From NCBI GenBank assembly GCA_000320545.1, contig ADNK01000876.1, positions 1-20,244 of the forward strand: DNA of 20,244 nucleotides. Reading direction: 5' to 3'. This DNA comes from Bigelowiella natans CCMP2755 (Eukaryota > Cercozoa > Chlorarachniophyceae). The notes beneath the pieces were generated by a model, which saw only the letters and a program-made list of their open reading frames with translations, made no database searches and had not been told where the DNA came from. A program made the translations under genes and the position numbers. This document shows, in pieces, positions 1-9,021 of this stretch. Every line of letters begins with the position of its first letter. The stretch's first letter is position 1.

Positions 1-283
1 GTAAAAATTAATATGTTTTGTTTCAACGGCTGTGACTAGTTTACTCGTTTTTGTTTTGAGAAACAAGAAGTGTACACAGCAGCCTTAAGAAGGCCCATAC
101 ATTTAAATAGGCTAGTCCAGGGGCCCTCGATCTCTTAGTCAGAGGCTCCCACGTGCGAATTCCATATTAGCGAAGTCACTTTCGGATCAAACGGCCCCAG
201 AGTAAGCAAAGTATCCCCTTAATGTATGAGAATATGTGTACAGTAGTGGTATGCGGGGGGGAAGGGGGGGAGGGAGAAACATG
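1..283. other. 3' flank of the LRR/Sfi1-like gene, possible alternative last exon
   Basis: No independent gene is visible. On the minus strand an alternative ending for the upstream gene is possible. A GTAATA donor after position 307 and an AG acceptor before 217 would join in phase to an exon at 217-135 that ends in TAA. It would replace the last 7 residues with about 27 others. The stretch 254-275 is G-rich on + (C-rich in the transcript sense) and would lie inside that intron. Which ending is used cannot be decided from sequence. Confidence 0.4.
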
Positions 284-456
284 TCACGTAGAGCAAAGAA
301 TATTACTCCTGCAAAGTTGAAAGTTCTTCTCCTTGGCGTGTGAGAGCTGGTCGAATACCCTGTGTTGATGATATCGTTCACAAGAAGTCAAAGCCCAAGA
401 CTTTCTGTAGCTAGTTTTGTGAGGGGAAAGCAATGATGACATGGTCATCTGAAGAG

Positions 457-489
<33 letters not shown>

Positions 490-1947
490 TAATCCTCATC
501 ACCTTTAATTCAGCTTCAAGTGTCCTCGCAGTAACTTTGGCAGCTGCAAGCGCATCAGAGAGGCCATACGTGTCGCGCTCCAATCGGTTCTACCCAATCC
601 ATACATCACACACAATAGGTACATTGAAGGGGGGGGGGGGGGACAGAATATGAACGCAATGGAACATATGAAATTTATCTCTACTTCTTCTATACAGCAT
701 ATGGCCACCTCTCTTTTCATTCTGAACCGCCTCTCCCAATGATGAAAGCACACTCTAATGGCAGTAGTCTTGCCCCTCAGTCGCATCCTAGCTACGATCC
801 TTTTCTCCAAAGCCTTCACAGCCGTAACGAATCGCCACCTCCTCATGCCGCGTCGTGCCCGAGAACCCGCTGCTCTTGCTAGCTGCAAGATAGCAGTTTC
901 GGTGCAGCGCCGACGGGCAGACGTGTTTTTGGCAAAAATCAGCCAGGATTTAAGTGCCCTGCTCCCTCGAAGACAGAGAAGTTTCTTCGTAACACGCGCG
1001 TGGGAGATGGCCTTCCGAGCCTCCAAAACCCACCATGAGAATATGGATGACTGAAGGCGTGCTCTGCAGTGCCCCCGGGCCTGCCGATGCAGAAAACAGT
1101 GGTAGCAGAACAAAACAGAAGATTCGGGAAGAAAAATCTTAGCTGGTACACGAGAGAAACTTAGTTAATAGCGGCTCGATGTGTCAAATGCATGTTTTCC
1201 GGGAGACGGTGGGAATCGTATCCGGGAGCGCGCTGCTTTGTGTCCTACGACTCTCCTCCTCCTCCTCCTCCTACTACTACTAGTACTGGTGGTACCAGTA
1301 CTGCTAGTATGAGGGGAGAACATCTAATGTAGCTCGCATCGATAACCCCTTCTTTTAGATTCAAGATGGGAAATAGTCTTGCAGCCATCAACAACTACTA
1401 CCTGTGCGTACAGAAGTTTGAGGTGCTCCTTGTATTGCCTCGCTTTTCGCCATCTAGCAAACGCTCCTTTCACGATCCTGCTCTTGTCCCTCTGCCTTGC
1501 CGTTCGTAGAAGCTCCCCCGCCTCCTTAAATCTTAAATGCAGCAGGAAAAATCACGTAGAACAACACTATAAGAAAATTTCGCGAGGAGCGGAAACACGG
1601 CACAAATAACCTTTGTGCAGAAAAGATAATTGATTGAGCTACTACTACTACTACTACTACTACTACATCTACTACCCTTTGCCTCCTTCTTCTCCTCCTC
1701 CTCCTCCTCTACCCCTCCTCCCTCTTCCATCTCTTGCTAATACTACTAGTGCTACTACCTTCCATACGCAAGCAACCAAGCCTGAAACGCTTTTTTTTCA
1801 ACAATCTGCTGCTCGATCTGTCGGCTTTTCAGACGCGATGTCTTTCCCTTGGCGGTGTTGCGCCGAAATTGCGACATCATCCTCCTAGCAGCTTGTCGGT
1901 AACTTCAAAAGGCGACGAAAGGGTACAGCGCAGAGACAGAGAATAAC

Positions 1948-1991
<44 letters not shown>

Positions 1992-2034
1992 GGGGGGGGT
2001 GGAGTTGAACAGCGGAGGGAATTGAGTTTTAAAT

Positions 2035-2083
<49 letters not shown>

Positions 2084-3698
2084 GAGGGAGAGAGAGAGAG
2101 AATCATGTTGGTGTACCGAAAACGGTTTGCAGCTCTTGAGCGATTCTTCGCCGTGAGCACGACGTTCTTTATAACTCCACGCCACTCCATGAGAGACCTT
2201 TTTGTGGCTAGCCTTTGATGAGTAGACACTGCTTTTCCGAGCATAATGCTTGCATTTCTGTCCTTTTCGGCAAGTTTTCGAGTCAAGGCGGATTTCCAGG
2301 CAGAAAACGCAAATGCTCTGAATCGCCGGTGCGCTGATGATAACAATGGCACATTATAAATATTTTGTGGTGTTGCATCAAATGGTGATGATATCCAAAC
2401 ATGCGTTGATTTTGTCCACACAATTGTTGAATTAAGGGTCAGTAGTCGTCTTCTCACCTTGGCGATTTGCATTTGAAAAACGTACTTTGGCGTATATCTG
2501 AACAGTACGAATTATTGGGAGAAACGATATTACCGGTGATGTAAGAATCGGAATAAGATAACACATATATAAATAAGCGCAACAACCACCAGACCTTCTC
2601 TGTGGTCTTCTTGCGCCAGTATCTGACAGCCAGTCTCTGTCTCGAAACAGTATTTCTCCCTACCACATACTTCTCCCTTCGAACGATCTGGAGCTGCTCT
2701 TTCCAAAGGCGCCAGGCATATCTAGTTCTGGAATAGTAATCAGTAATCTCCCGAGCTGCGATTACACGACCCCAGCCCTTTATCACCTGTAGTAGCGGTA
2801 TTAGTAGTTGTGGTGGTGGCATTATTTACTCTCCATAAGTTTTTGTCTTTTCTTCTTCTCAGTTTTAGATGATTAGACCTTTTCCTTTATAACTGCGTAG
2901 CGGTGCGAGATCGCCAATAGATGTTTGCGACGAGACTCCTCCGACGCACCTTTAGATAGAATATGCAAATAGCCATAAATGTATGCAGACCTCCCCTCCC
3001 CCCCCCCCTCCCCTCTCGTCTCTCGTTCTCTGTGTTTTGATCGACTCACGCTCAATAGAGCTAGTCAATATAGTTTTGGAGTAGTAAGTTTCTGATCGAA
3101 CCGTCCATCCAACTGACGTAGTCCCTCTGACGTGCATCGTGAAGCTCTAGTCTCAGCCGGGTTCGAAGTGACGCGGCTTCGCCCTCTAGCTCCACAACGC
3201 GTCGAGCCGTGACTACAAACACGAGTGAGTGGTAGCAAATAAGTCCTAGAGTTTCAGTCCGTAGCTTCCTCCTCCAAGCATCATCCAAACATACACCATC
3301 GGCTACAATCTTCATTACCCTTTGCAGCCGCATCACCGCCCTCGACAGATTGAATGGACTGCTCTAAAGCCCGCTTTAGGCTCAACACCTGTTCGTGTAC
3401 CAGACGCATGCAATCACGCAACTTGGTTGTGTCGCACGGGGGACAATTCGTCGTTGTATCTGCCACGAATAATTCGGAATGCCCATCCATTTTTCAAGGT
3501 TCCATGCAATCTTCCGTTCTAACTTAATTGTGGTGATCGCATGTCTACCGTTTCGCGCAAGGTGTGCTTCTCCAGTTCCACCGCATGCACCCGAGCTGTG
3601 GCAGCACCGGCCTTACCCTTAAGTTGGTCTATTTGCTGCAAGAAGTACCTGCAGCAGAGAAATAGTGAGGCTTGTTATAATCACCCACCGCAAAGGGG

Positions 3699-3734
<36 letters not shown>

Positions 3735-6700
3735 CGTAGTAGTAGTCGTAGTAGTAGTTGTAATAGTAGTTGTAAATGGAATGTGCATAGCAGTAGCAAC
3801 AGCAGCAGTGTGTTCACTACTCTCTGGCCCCAAAGTCTGTGACCCTTGCCAGCAATTGTGCCTCCATAGACTTGGACTCCTGAAGGATAACAGCAAAAAC
3901 GTTTGTTTTCCTGAGTCGCGAACCCAGCCTCATCCCCCTCATCATTTGTCAATCTTGTGAAAGCAACCTCGGTTCTATCTCTCAAAGCATTTTCAGCCGC
4001 TTCCCGATACGTCTCATGCTCCTTGATCTACAGGGACGGGAATACATCTTAGTGTTTCCGTGGGTTGGTTGGGAAAAGTGAATTGAGACATAGTAGTAGA
4101 AGGAACATCAGATTTGTGGTGACATGCGTGGCAAGCTGCAGCTTCGCTGGGAGATTGTCACATTACCGCTGTGCGCGTTTCGGACTCCGCCCTTTCTTTT
4201 GCGGCTTGAGCTTGTTGTAACTCTGAACTCATCGAACGCAACTCGGCCTGCAAGAGAACGAAGAATCGATAATAATGATTGTAAGGATCGATGATCAGAG
4301 AAGCCATTTTGGAACTCAAACAGCGAGCTTACTGCTTGACGCTCTCACAGGAAGGCATTTTTGTCTTCTACCTCAGCCTGTTGCACATTTTCTAGGTTCT
4401 GCTTCTGAAACAACGCCAGCCTTTCTCTCAATTTAACGTTGAGCTCCGACATCTTTTGCATTTTATCTTGCATTTCCTTGTGAGCAACCAAAAAAAAGAG
4501 AGTAATGATGCAGTTAGAACAGCCTCCTGGCAATTGGATCAGATGAATAATCTGAATAATAATCGTGGGAGTGGATAGTACCTGCATTTGCTGCCCAATG
4601 TGGAGATTCTCAACTACGACTTGGTCCGGAGGAGTCTGTAATATTTGGAGTATCACCTCTCTCATATATTCTCGAAATGTAAAAAGTGCTCTTCGGGGCT
4701 ACTTATTCTCGCAACTTAATCAGCAAATGATGGATAGCACTCCATGTATGAAAGGTGATTTAAAAAAATCGTTCTATCTCGGAAGAATAACATGTGAGGC
4801 TATGGAAAGTTCTTTACTTGCGTCCACACATCGCAAAGTGCAAAACCCGAAGCTGAAGCTGAAATTGGCATTAATCCTGCATGGTCAAAACCAGGATGAG
4901 CCGGGTCGCATGAGGAGGGACAATGATGTTTTCGGAAGGAAAGAATTTTTGAAGGTAGGTATACTACATGTTCGACCCCCATATGTATACTCTCCCTTCG
5001 CTCACTTACCTCTGTAGTCTTGGCTTCTCGAATCAGGGACCCATCCACCGTGAGTCAGGAGCTTGTTATCGTCTTCTTCTTCTTCATCAAAGGACTGTAG
5101 CTTTGGTGGTCCCCTGGAGTTTGTCGGAGGGCCAATTCCCATTTGTCGCAGCTTTGTTTGAGTCGAAACACGGAACTTACTGAAGCTTATGATGGGAGGG
5201 CACACAATTAATAACAAAATTAGACTACTCGATGATGACGCGTATGAATTTTCTGTACAACAGTAGTGGGTGCGGAGAGGACATACTCGAGTCCTCTTTT
5301 GCTGGAAAACGCCTTCGATTCCCCGCCATCCGGGCCATGATCATCATCATGATCCATAATGTTCGACAGCCTGTTGCCGGTTCCTGTTATGGACTTTTCA
5401 GAGTGAGGTATGCCATCAACCTGCAAGATACCCTCCGTGTCCGCGTGAGCTTTGCGCCGCCTGCAGCAGCAGCAGCAGCAGCAGTATGAGTTGTGATGAT
5501 TGTAAGCACTTCGTGATGAGTAGCAGCTCGGCAATTTGATATGTATGTGTATGAATAAAACATGATCATTCATGTGTATTTTGATTCCAAACCTTCTTGC
5601 AAGTGACAACTTCTTTCTTTCCTCCTCCAACTAAAGGGGAGAATAGGGTAAGGGAGAAGGGGGGTGGTGGGGGGGGGGGGGGGGGGGGGGGGTGAGGCGA
5701 CCAGGATAGATTACGGATTACGGCTGGTTATTAGATTTCGCCAATTTCGTCAGAAAGCGATCATAAAAGGTAGTAGGGCTTCAAAGACAACCTGTGTAAC
5801 GAGCATTCCGATGTGCTTCTGCTGCGCAGCCAGGGCGTCCCTTTTGCAAATTACAGTGATTTAACTAACAACATGCATATTGCTTTCGAAGTGTTAAATC
5901 ATACTACCCCATCGCAGAAGACCACGTTTCTATGAGAATTGACAAAGGAGCCTGAAGCAGGATAATCCAATTATGAGGCACATGTAGGATGATATATCTA
6001 CAAATCAGGTCGTAGTTCTTGGGGGATGTTAAGTAAAGCAAACATACAACTTACTTGCAACGGATCAACATGGCGATTCTTTGAGAGCCACCTTTGATTA
6101 TATGAAAGTGACATCTTGTAAGGCTATACTTATGCCTGGCAGGGGCAAACAGAAACATTTTATTGGATAATTTGCACCGTTTGTGGACTCTCTTCAGTAT
6201 GTGTCGCTTGGCGATTCTTCTGGCCTCTTCGTCCTCCTCCTAGCATCGAACATAAATTCCAATGGTGCGTGTTTGAGAGTAGTATTCCATAACATCAGAT
6301 GCAGCAAAATGAATACCGGAGGGCTTTTGGCGGAATTTAGAAGCTGTTTCACATTAAATTCCCTTGGGGCTATTGGCATGTCCGGTAAGTTTCTTCGATT
6401 AAAAACTCCTAACGAATTTCGCTGTTCAGAGGCGGGCAGCTATATCGGCCAAGAAAAGGATATAATCACGACCTGCTCGCCCATATGCAGCTTTGTGAAG
6501 TTCGAAATGGAGAGCCATCTTCTTCGTTGAGTGCCTAGAGAAGAATATACAATTATTCGGTGTTTTTGAGTTTCGGCGTTCTAGAGAGCACTTCCATGCT
6601 ACCTTAACTTTCTCATCGCTAAATCGTTCTCGAACATCAACGATAACATGGTTTCCTGCCTCCTGTGTTACGCATATTAGCACCGTATTAACATCGATTT

Positions 6701-7932
6701 CATAGCCTTTGCAGGTAATAAATGACATACTTGACTGCCTCAACAGCGCGGGCTCGGTCGTTTCTGGCAACTGAACGTCCATCCAGCATGCGCAAATGCT
6801 AACGGAGAAACACAAAATGGGCCCGACCGCTCAAGTTATTTTGTTGACAAAAAGGCTCTCCGATAGTCTTATTTTGTTCGTTCCGATCTTGTGTAATCAC
6901 AATAGGAGTATAATTCATGATTTAGTGTAAGTAGTCTTATCAACACCGGTATCGCAGCCAGGAGCTGGATTTTGTAATTAGGAAGTTCAGCGATGGGGTT
7001 GCCATCGAGGTACAATGACTCCAGGTTGCTGTGGCTTCCTACTTCACGAACATGCTGTGGAATAGTTAAACAGTCAGCTGAAACACCACATGGCTGCAAT
7101 ATCGTTTCGCAGTAGAATTCTATGATTATTTGACCTCCACATCTTCAATTAGATTGTTTGCCAAAGACGCAACTCGAAGATTCGGAAACTGAAGAGTGGG
7201 AAGTTCGTGAGTTAATTGTTCCCCTTTTTATTGAGATAGAAGTACCTGAAGCAGTCCTTTAAGTCTCGTGAGGAAATTGTTTCCAAGGTATAGTGCTCGG
7301 ACCTATAAGTTGTTTGTCACATTATGTCTTCCGAGAATGAGCTTTCTACATGTGATGACCTCGTCTCGTAGTCTTCTAGGTAGCTGATCGATAGATCCAA
7401 TATCCTAAGCATAAATATACTCTTAGGTTACATAATTCGTGCCAGAGTGTGTGAAAACAACAAGATCGAACCTGTCCTACTGCTACTAGTTTCACAGGCT
7501 CGACTTCGTTCTTATACTTCTTTAAGATCACCTGAAAGACGGTTATGAAAATATATTTCACGTATCGATTTCGACACTGGGGTTGAAATAATAAACCTGG
7601 GATAACTTCTTCAATTTATGTCCCTCTAAGGCTTTCCGCGGATCATCCCGAGAGACGGGAAGAGCAGTTCCCCATTCTAGCGCATGCTCCTCATCCCTTG
7701 TATTTTTCTTCGACTCTTTGAAGAAGGCATGAGTCTGGATGCGCTCCTTTAGTGTTCTTGTTTTTTTCTTCTTCTTCTCAATGGTTGCAGGCGGTGACGT
7801 CTGAGGGTCTGATTCATTGGAATCACATGTTACCATGCATTCTTATACATGGGTCAGCGTGTAGGTCTGTGTATGTATAAGAATGCATGGTGTGTATGTA
7901 ATTTATGTGCATGCGTGCGTGCGTGTGTGTGT

Positions 7933-7964
<32 letters not shown>

Positions 7965-8378
7965 TGTACACAAATACAATTTCTTCCTTTCTTTTTGATT
8001 CCAATATCTTTGCTTCTGGGCCTTGATCTTGTTCTTAGCCCCACCTTTGCCAACGTACCTCTTTTCCCTTTCCTGCTTAATGGTTGAGGTGCAGGTCTAG
8101 CACGAGGAGCAGGTTCTAAACAACAAATATCTCTTAAAATGTCAAATGTATTAATCTAATAATGTGTGAAACCTTTCAAACTTTTAGTAGCATTCTGGTT
8201 CTTTTGACGATTCCTTAAGCTAGCGATTTCAGCATAGCCCTACATAGGGAAATAACATATTAGTTAAACGCTTCGATGTTGCAGGGGCCACGAAAACGCC
8301 TGAGAATTATGTATGTTCCCCACGCTTTGAACTTATTCTATGGATTTAATCTGATGTTTTTACAACCAGTCCTGACAT
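284..8378 (-). CDS. LRR / coiled-coil / Sfi1-like repeat protein, ~37 exons (putative centrosome or basal-body protein)
   Basis: Exons in sense order: 8378-8367, 8239-8173, 8115-8059, 7808-7597, 7531-7472, 7404-7360, 7302-7246, 7188-7135, 7054-6947, 6798-6731, 6662-6603, 6534-6473, 6408-6317, 6239-6178, 6135-6055, 5840-5792, 5630-5593, 5460-5287, 5179-5010, 4876-4818, 4698-4582, 4476-4372, 4247-4167, 4027-3968, 3879-3821, 3648-3549, 3421-3319, 3212-3132, 2949-2879, 2786-2595, 2497-2458, 2333-2117, 1884-1759, 1531-1402, 1080-709, 589-503, 448-284. All are GT-AG and the phases agree at every junction, giving about 1,230 residues. Least certain are exon 1, the 3132/2949 junction (3118/2938 also works) and the 3' end. 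Order: basic Pro-rich N-terminus (1-115), LRRs with an LRR cap (~117-235), charged and low-complexity linkers, coiled coil (~569-765), Sfi1-like W repeats (~790-1150), short coiled tail. LRR plus coiled-coil and Sfi1 repeats are typical of centriole and spindle-pole proteins; that location is inference. No named orthologue recognised. Confidence 0.8.
457..489. repeat. (CAT)11 microsatellite in intron
   Basis: Eleven CAT triplets within intron 502-449. A poly-Asp reading on the minus strand comes from this repeat and is not coding in the spliced model. Confidence 0.9.
629..642. repeat. G14 homopolymer in intron
   Basis: G14 on + (C14 in the sense of the minus-strand gene) in intron 708-590, about 40 nt before the 3' splice site. 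Confidence 0.9.
1255..1302. repeat. (TCC)n plus a short inverted repeat in intron
   Basis: A TCC/TAC triplet tract (1255-1280) runs into a perfect 9-bp inverted repeat, AGTACTGGT at 1282-1290 and ACCAGTACT at 1294-1302, with a 3-nt loop. It lies in intron 1401-1081 of the minus-strand gene. Confidence 0.8.
1640..1735. repeat. (CTA)n and (TCC)n triplet tracts in intron
   Basis: (CTA)n at about 1640-1667 is followed by a pyrimidine-rich (TCC)n/(TCT)n stretch to about 1735. Both lie within intron 1758-1532 of the minus-strand gene. Confidence 0.85.
1954..2100. repeat. (GA)n/(CT)n tracts with G10, in intron
   Basis: Two GA tracts (1954-1985 and 2037-2100, the second with GGG interruptions) flank a G10 run at 1990-1999. 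All are inside intron 2116-1885, so the transcript is CT- and C-rich just downstream of the donor. Confidence 0.95.
3132..4476 (-). other. Coiled-coil region of the large minus-strand gene
   Basis: Seven exons are rich in heptad-like Glu/Lys/Leu/Gln. Examples are MSELNVKLRERLALFQKQN, AELRSMSSELQQAQAAKERA, HAVELEKHTLRET joined to LRDCMRLVHEQVLSLKRAL, and VELEGEAASLRTRLRLEL. The join at 3549/3421 is the phase-0 solution that keeps the heptads continuous. The region is about 195 residues and suggests dimerisation or a rod between the LRR and the Sfi1-like parts. Confidence 0.75.
3699..3775. repeat. (TAG)n/(CTA)n microsatellite in intron
   Basis: Imperfect GTA/GTC triplet tract in intron 3820-3649 of the minus-strand gene. 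The poly-Leu and poly-Thr readings across it are artefacts of the repeat. Confidence 0.9.
5463..5483. repeat. (CAG)n tract ending at a splice acceptor
   Basis: On the sense (minus) strand this is a CTG run whose last CAG supplies the 3' splice site of exon 5460-5287. A change in repeat number would therefore change the acceptor region, not the protein. Confidence 0.8.
5669..5692. repeat. G24 homopolymer in intron
   Basis: There are 24 consecutive G on + (C24 in the sense of the minus-strand gene), preceded by a GGGG-T-GG run. The tract lies in intron 5791-5631, 38 nt before the 3' splice site. The length may be affected by sequencing slippage. Confidence 0.9.
6731..7531 (-). other. Leucine-rich repeat domain of the large minus-strand gene
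   Basis: Six consecutive small exons, the first five joined in phase 0, each carry about one repeat: VKLVAVGQ, IDQLPRRLRDE, VRALYLGNNFLTRL, FPNLRVASLANNLIEDVE and NLESLYLDGNPIAELP. They are followed by NYKIQLLAAIP-HLRMLDGRSV, the usual C-terminal cap of SDS22/LRRcap-type domains. The cap is only seen when the 148-nt intron 6946-6799 is removed, which joins AAIP to HLRMLDG. One exon per repeat is a common arrangement for LRR genes. The domain probably mediates protein docking. Confidence 0.85.
7832..7891. repeat. 19-bp perfect inverted repeat with a 22-nt loop, inside intron 3
   Basis: Arm 7832-7850 (ACCATGCATTCTTATACAT) is the exact reverse complement of 7873-7891. The loop 7851-7872 is TG-rich. 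The structure lies in the 250-nt intron 8058-7809 of the minus-strand gene. The arm nearest the acceptor ends 22 nt before the AG, and a (TG)n tract flanks the other side. In RNA it would form a stable 19-bp stem. Confidence 0.9.
7915..7960. repeat. (TG)n microsatellite in intron
   Basis: TG/CG dinucleotide tract, mostly (TG)n with one interruption near 7932, within intron 8058-7809. On the sense (minus) strand it is (CA)n. Confidence 0.95.
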
Positions 8379-8423
8379 CGCCGGAAATCCTAAACCCTGT
8401 CTGCTGCGATCAGTGCATCTCCG

Positions 8424-8432
8424 CCTTTTATA
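8424..8432 (-). promoter_or_regulatory. TATA box of the LRR/Sfi1-like gene
   Basis: On the minus strand the sequence reads TATAAAAGG, 45 bp upstream of the proposed ATG at 8378. It is a near-consensus TATA element at a sensible distance for a short 5' UTR, and it supports 8378 as the start. Confidence 0.5.
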
Positions 8433-9021
8433 ATTGAGCAATCGAGCGTGAGCTGATGTTTTTCGTAGATATTTGTATGAGACGATTTTTCCCTCGTTAC
8501 CAGGTGGTGGAGGGTTGCTCTCGTTAAGTCCTTAAAGATATACACTATTTGGTACTCGTTGGCACAGGTCCAACCCCATTTACAGTCTCGGATTCAGAAG
8601 GATGGGGCTTTATTCCTGCGACACTCAAAAAGTATGAGTTTAGGTTTCACTCAGTCCAAATGCGGGTGGGAGTTTGGATACGCCAGAACACTTAAAGGCA
8701 GGACGTTTCCATCAATAATCATATGTTCGGAAGTCCATTGGGTAAAATTTTCCGAAAAGAGACTTTGGGAAGCAAATGCTTTCCCGCAAATTCGTCCGCA
8801 GTCAAAATGCCCAATCGTGCGACACTCCGACAATGCCAATGGGAAGCCCAAGAACAATGTACGTAACACTAAAAGCATGAAAATTTTATCGATCGTCACG
8901 CATTTGTGTTGTCGTATTTATAATGTGAACGGCGTTTTCGTATGGATGATCGTGGGCACCAAACCCCAAAGCCCCTCAATGTAGGCGCCTCCCGCCTCTT
9001 CCGCGTGATTTGATTTTTCGA
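8433..9021. other. Divergent intergenic region between the LRR/Sfi1-like gene and POLD2
   Basis: No recognised gene. An open + frame of about 117 codons from an ATG at 8634 to a stop at 8982-8984, and an open minus frame at 8899-8651, overlap each other. Neither shows a recognisable domain. A TATA-like TATTTATAAT on + near 8916 is a weak candidate for the POLD2 promoter. Confidence 0.4.

Larger units (their letters stand above)
709..2949 (-). other. Sfi1-like tryptophan repeat region of the large minus-strand gene
   Basis: The exons repeatedly carry a helix of basic residues around an aromatic centre, spaced roughly 20-35 residues apart: RYAWRLWKEQL, LAVRYWRKKT, FAFSAWKSALTRK, SLMEWRGVIKN, KAFQAWLLAYGR, KGAFARWRKARQY, FSWWVLEARKA, ALKSWLIFAKN, GMRRWRFVTAVK and VCFHHWERRFRMK. 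This is the pattern of Sfi1 and related centrin-binding repeats (consensus around AxxxLLxxxFxxWK). Centrin binding is inferred. The largest exon, 1080-709, alone holds at least four repeats. Confidence 0.75.

Noticed and set aside
1634-2185. Poly-Tyr, poly-Ser, Leu/Ser and Glu/Arg frames
   Set aside because: Readings of intronic microsatellites, not genes.
6055-6239. Reading 6239-6055 as one exon without the 42-nt intron 6177-6136
   Set aside because: The frame stays open either way, since the intron is a multiple of three. The pyrimidine-rich tract before CAG favours an intron, but retention is possible.
7983-8092. Alternative minus-strand frame with QEREKRYVGKGG and a charged helix
   Set aside because: Looks protein-like, but it is closed upstream by a stop and does not fit the splice phase. 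The GTACGT donor at 8058 puts most of it in intron 3.
8634-8984. 117-codon + frame with ATG
   Set aside because: No recognised domain, competes with an opposite open frame, and sits in the divergent promoter region. Could be chance.
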